A DNA stretch of 64,000 bases, taken from assembly GCA_023228885.1 (NCBI GenBank), contig JALOAJ010000002.1, positions 62,001-126,000 of the forward strand, read 5' to 3'. This DNA is from Bacillota bacterium. GTDB taxonomy: Bacteria; Bacillota; Clostridia; Monoglobales; Firm-18. Of this stretch, positions 61,125 to 64,000 are shown in pieces. The translations under genes were made by a program, and so were the position numbers. The notes below the pieces were generated by a model. It saw only the letters and a program-made list of their open reading frames with translations, was not told where the DNA came from and made no database searches. Position 1 is the stretch's first letter. Each line of letters starts with the position of its first letter.

Positions 61125-63389
61125 CTATTGTCGCCGCTGCCCGCTATATGATTTTAAAAACCCTATTGCTCGCGCTTCGGATAGGGGCTTGCTTAAATAA
61201 AAGCCCTGGGCAATATCGCAGCCGTGTTCTTTCAAATAGTTTAACTGGCACTCGCTTTCAATTCCTTCGGCAACCGTTTTTAAGCCCAATCTATGCGAGG
61301 CGGAAATTATGTCCGACACTATTAAAGGATACCGGTCATATTGATTGATTTTATCGATAAATGACTGTTCAATTTTTAATAAATCAATATTTAAGTTGCG
61401 CAGCTCGGCTAAAGAGGAATACCCGGTGCCAAAATCATCCAAGGCAACCAAGCTGCCCATATTTTTTAGTTCCGCCAGCCTTTCGTTTACCAATTGAAAG
61501 TTTTCAACCAACCTTGATTCGGTGATTTCAAAAACTATGCGATTTAGATTTTTGTGCGAAAAACCAATGCTTTTTTTAATTGCGTGAACAAAATCATCCC
61601 TCAATAATTGCGTTACGGAAATATTAACGGTTATGTATATGCCTAAATACCCTGTTTCTTCAAGCAATTTTAAAAAACTCAAAACCCTTTTTAAAATTAT
61701 GTTGCCTAAAGAAAAAATCAAATTCCGCTTTTCGGCTAAGGCTATAAACTCCAAAGGGGATATATTTCCGATATTCGGAACGGTTAGCCTTGCCAACGCT
61801 TCAAAGCCAACGATTTTATCTGTTTTTATATCAAATAACGGTTGGTAAACCATATACAGGGCGTCTTCATTTTCACCGCTAATAACGCCCATGAGCGCTT
61901 CTTCTATCACCTTTTCGCGCAATAATGTATCCTTTATCTCTTGGTTATAAACAATATAATTTTCGCTTAGGCTGTTTTTTAAAGAAGTCATGCAAATAAA
62001 AACATTATGTAATATTTGGCTTGGGGAAATATTCTGGTCTTGCATTTCATACAAAGCAATCTTCAAGGTTAAATATTCATGCTTTGACATGTTAAAATCA
62101 GAGCTTTTGAACTCCTTAAACAGTTTTTGGGAGATAAAATTTAACTCGGACAAGCTTTTATAGTCGTCTATAACCGCAACAAATCTATCCGCCTCAAAAC
62201 GAAATAAAATATCACCCGCAGGTATATTATCGGCAAACACTTTTGCCATTTGCTTTAAAATAATATTGCCGTATTTAAAACCGTATGTTAAATTTAAAAG
62301 TTTAAAGTTTGTGCAATCTAAAAGCAACACGGCGGTTTTATTATTTTTGATGTCTTTAATTTTTTGCGATAGGTAATCGTTTAAATACTCATTATTTGGA
62401 AGCCCTGTGAGCTCATCATAAAAAGCTATCTTGATATTGTCTTTGTTTTTACTGTATGCATAATATAAAACAGCGCCCAACACAATAAAAACTAAAATAA
62501 GACGAAAACCGTTCTCTATAATGATTTGTTTTATTTCAGTATTAATAAGTCGCGGCGACCAAATTACTGTTAGTGTTCCTATCTTTTCGCCATTATAAAA
62601 AACAGGAGCGCAAACATGCAATGTGCTGTCACCCACTGCAAAATCTTTGCCCACCCTGGGTTTTTCATATGTGAAATGCTTGAAAATATCTTCCGAGGCA
62701 AAAGCCATACCAACATATTCTTCACTGCTGCCGGCTATTATTTCATGGTCAGCATTAGTAAAGAAAATATTGTCAACATTTTCGTCTATAACAAAATCTT
62801 CTATCAAGGTTCCAAACGCGAACATATGTAAAAAATCATAAACCTTGCGCGCCAAAACGCCTATTTGCACAATTGTGTTATCTTTTGCCCTTGCAAATGC
62901 GTATTTATAAAACACCTTTGTTTCGCTGTTAGCCCTTATATCCTCAATTAGCGTCTCCTGCCCGCTTATCATAAAATTATGCGCCGGGTGACCTTCATAT
63001 GCTTTCCAGCCAATGATTTGCTCTGATGTGCTGTTTATAATCTCGCCAAACTCATTGTAAATGTTGATTTCATCTACAAAAAGTTCCTCAGACAGCTCTG
63101 TCAGATTTACAGTTTTTTTTGGGGATTCCAATTGATTTATAATTTTAGTTGCGGATAACAATTTTTCATCAATCAAGTTTGTTATAATGTCTGTCGCCGC
63201 ATTGGAATTTACAATCCTTTTGCTATAATTCTCGACTATTCCCATAGAATGCTTTTCAATCATTGCGTAGGTGTTTTTGATGTGTTTATTTACACTTATG
63301 CCGGTAATTACTGCAAAAAGCATGGCTAAGGCAAGAAAAGGAAACAGAAACAGGCGTATATCGATGGCTTTTAATTTATCTTTTTTCAT
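61125..63389 (-). CDS. Membrane GGDEF-EAL protein, probable c-di-GMP phosphodiesterase
   Basis: In 754 residues: an N-terminal helix (~12-32), a large extracytoplasmic sensor resembling a dCache domain (~33-290), a second helix (~297-315), a GGDEF domain and a C-terminal EAL domain. The GGDEF motif is degenerate (FEADRF), so it should not make c-di-GMP. The EAL domain keeps the catalytic set: FEALAR, NISVTQL, FEITES, DDFGTGYSSL, LLKIEQ and VAEGIES, so hydrolysis to pGpG is likely. GGAG lies 12 bases before the ATG. It is on the same strand as a response regulator 115 bases upstream. Confidence 0.9.
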   Translation of the reverse strand: MKKDKLKAIDIRLFLFPFLALAMLFAVITGISVNKHIKNTYAMIEKHSMGIVENYSKRIVNSNAATDIITNLIDEKLLSATKIINQLESPKKTVNLTELSEELFVDEINIYNEFGEIINSTSEQIIGWKAYEGHPAHNFMISGQETLIEDIRANSETKVFYKYAFARAKDNTIVQIGVLARKVYDFLHMFAFGTLIEDFVIDENVDNIFFTNADHEIIAGSSEEYVGMAFASEDIFKHFTYEKPRVGKDFAVGDSTLHVCAPVFYNGEKIGTLTVIWSPRLINTEIKQIIIENGFRLILVFIVLGAVLYYAYSKNKDNIKIAFYDELTGLPNNEYLNDYLSQKIKDIKNNKTAVLLLDCTNFKLLNLTYGFKYGNIILKQMAKVFADNIPAGDILFRFEADRFVAVIDDYKSLSELNFISQKLFKEFKSSDFNMSKHEYLTLKIALYEMQDQNISPSQILHNVFICMTSLKNSLSENYIVYNQEIKDTLLREKVIEEALMGVISGENEDALYMVYQPLFDIKTDKIVGFEALARLTVPNIGNISPLEFIALAEKRNLIFSLGNIILKRVLSFLKLLEETGYLGIYITVNISVTQLLRDDFVHAIKKSIGFSHKNLNRIVFEITESRLVENFQLVNERLAELKNMGSLVALDDFGTGYSSLAELRNLNIDLLKIEQSFIDKINQYDRYPLIVSDIISASHRLGLKTVAEGIESECQLNYLKEHGCDIAQGFYLSKPLSEARAIGFLKSYSGQRRQ

Positions 63390-63504
63390 ACTGTATAAAC
63401 GCTCCGGACATATTTAAATGTTCAACATAGACAAATCAATTAACCTTATAACATTACCAATAAAATGTGCTGCTTTTTGTAAACATTCTAATATTCCGAA
63501 ATTA

Positions 63505-64000
63505 TTATGCATCTTGTTTTGCAAAAAAGTATCCCACCCCGCGTCGTGTAACGACATATTTGGGGTTTGATGCATCATCCTCTATTTTTTCACGAAGGCG
63601 GCGTATCGTAACATCAACCGTTCTGACATCACCATAATATTCATAGCCCCACACTTTTTCCAAAAGCGCTTCCCTTGAAAAAATCTTTTCCGGCTGCAAT
63701 GCAAGAAACTTTAAAAGTTCAAATTCCCTAAGTGTAAGGTCTAAAGCCTTGTCACCCTTTTTTACCTCGTAGCGTTCTATGTTTATTTCAAGAATACCAT
63801 GAACTAAACAAGCAGTATCAGCGTTTGCCCCAAGATACGATATATCATGAGCGCCCCGGCGTAAATTTGCTTTGACCCTTGCCATAAGCTCTTTTATTGA
63901 AAAAGGTTTTGTAATGTAATCATCCGCCCCGATGGCAAGCCCTAAAACCTTGTCGACCTCCTCCTCCCTTGCGGTTATCATGAGAATTGGAGTTGACATC
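63505..64000 (-). CDS. OmpR/WalR-type response regulator, truncated by the window edge
   Basis: The frame runs off the right edge, so the N-terminus with the phospho-Asp is missing. What remains is the end of the receiver domain (ILMITAREEEVDKVLGLAIG, ADDYITKPFSIKEL with the conserved Thr and Lys) and a complete winged-helix output domain (LTLREFELLKFLALQPEKIF, then VRTVDVTIRRLREKIEDD and TRRGVGYFF). The wording is close to WalR/YycF, the cell-wall regulator, but PhoB-type paralogues are similar. The Met at the edge is internal to the receiver domain and is not a start. A histidine kinase is not seen downstream on this strand. Confidence 0.9.
   Translation of the reverse strand, partial: MSTPILMITAREEEVDKVLGLAIGADDYITKPFSIKELMARVKANLRRGAHDISYLGANADTACLVHGILEINIERYEVKKGDKALDLTLREFELLKFLALQPEKIFSREALLEKVWGYEYYGDVRTVDVTIRRLREKIEDDASNPKYVVTRRGVGYFFAKQDA

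Overview
The window reads as a chromosomal housekeeping stretch of a low-GC, endospore-forming Firmicute of the class Clostridia. The evidence is a large-type SRP RNA directly upstream of dnaX-ybaB-recR, the darA-holB-ricT block, spmA/spmB, an AbrB/SpoVT-type regulator, a PPi-type phosphofructokinase, c-di-AMP and c-di-GMP proteins, AddA rather than RecB, and SD-led genes of which about ten appear to start with TTG. Family or genus cannot be fixed from sequence alone. I see no phage, transposase, integrase, CRISPR array, toxin-antitoxin or restriction locus. Coding density is high and no gap without a gene or RNA exceeds 300 bases.

Layout. 1-9.3 kb: the 3' end of addA converges on a clpE-like/thrS operon (-); then a PPi-phosphofructokinase, the darA-holB-ricT operon and a 56-residue ferredoxin (+). 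9.3-15 kb: a sigV/rsiV-like ECF sigma and anti-sigma pair (-), diverging from a membrane diguanylate cyclase and a flavin disulfide reductase (+), then a PfkB sugar kinase (-). 14.9-24.6 kb (+): SRP RNA, dnaX, ybaB, recR, hflX, yigZ, fhs, tsaE, tsaB, then rpiB and a dCMP deaminase bracketed by two diverged palindromic repeat elements, then a ParB/Noc-type gene. 24.6-29.6 kb (-): yceD-rpmF, then a PDZ/radical-SAM (DUF512) gene, der, plsY, gpsA. 29.7-35.4 kb (+): Lrp regulator and aminotransferase, a DUF4830 membrane protein, tex, and an orphan MalK/MsmK-like ATPase; galK (-) converges on it. 36.8-42.9 kb (+): lepA, hemW, comEC, holA. 43-49 kb (+): a PucR/CdaR-type regulator, ftsE, ftsX, an EnvC-like M23 protein, ctpA and a hypothetical. 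49-56 kb (+): greA, lysS, a membrane hypothetical, tRNA-Ile(GAT), a COG2426 protein, metK and an orphan parC-type topoisomerase subunit. 56-57 kb (-): spmA, spmB. 57.2-61.1 kb (+): an AbrB-like regulator and a heterodimeric ABC exporter. 61.1-64 kb (-): a GGDEF-EAL protein and a truncated OmpR/WalR-type response regulator.

How the genes work together. The best connected modules are DNA replication and repair (addA, holA, holB, dnaX, recR, parC), translation and ribosome or tRNA modification (thrS, lysS, hflX, der, lepA, tsaB/tsaE, rpmF, yceD, tRNA-Ile, SRP RNA), cell-wall division hydrolysis (FtsEX, an EnvC-like protein, CtpA), second messengers (a c-di-AMP receptor, one diguanylate cyclase and one likely c-di-GMP phosphodiesterase), and envelope stress (SigV/RsiV). 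Many genes overlap by 1-17 bases, which points to translational coupling. Many promoters read as close matches to the vegetative -35/-10 consensus with 17-base spacing.

I did not find a clearly new multi-gene system. The items most worth a second look are the paired palindromic repeats around rpiB/dCMP deaminase, a hairpin that would bury the rpiB start, an apparently leaderless yceD, a ComEC whose C-terminal metallo-beta-lactamase-like domain lacks the metal motif, an exporter promoter set directly against a terminator, and an A7 run in dnaX at the codon position of the E. coli frameshift site.
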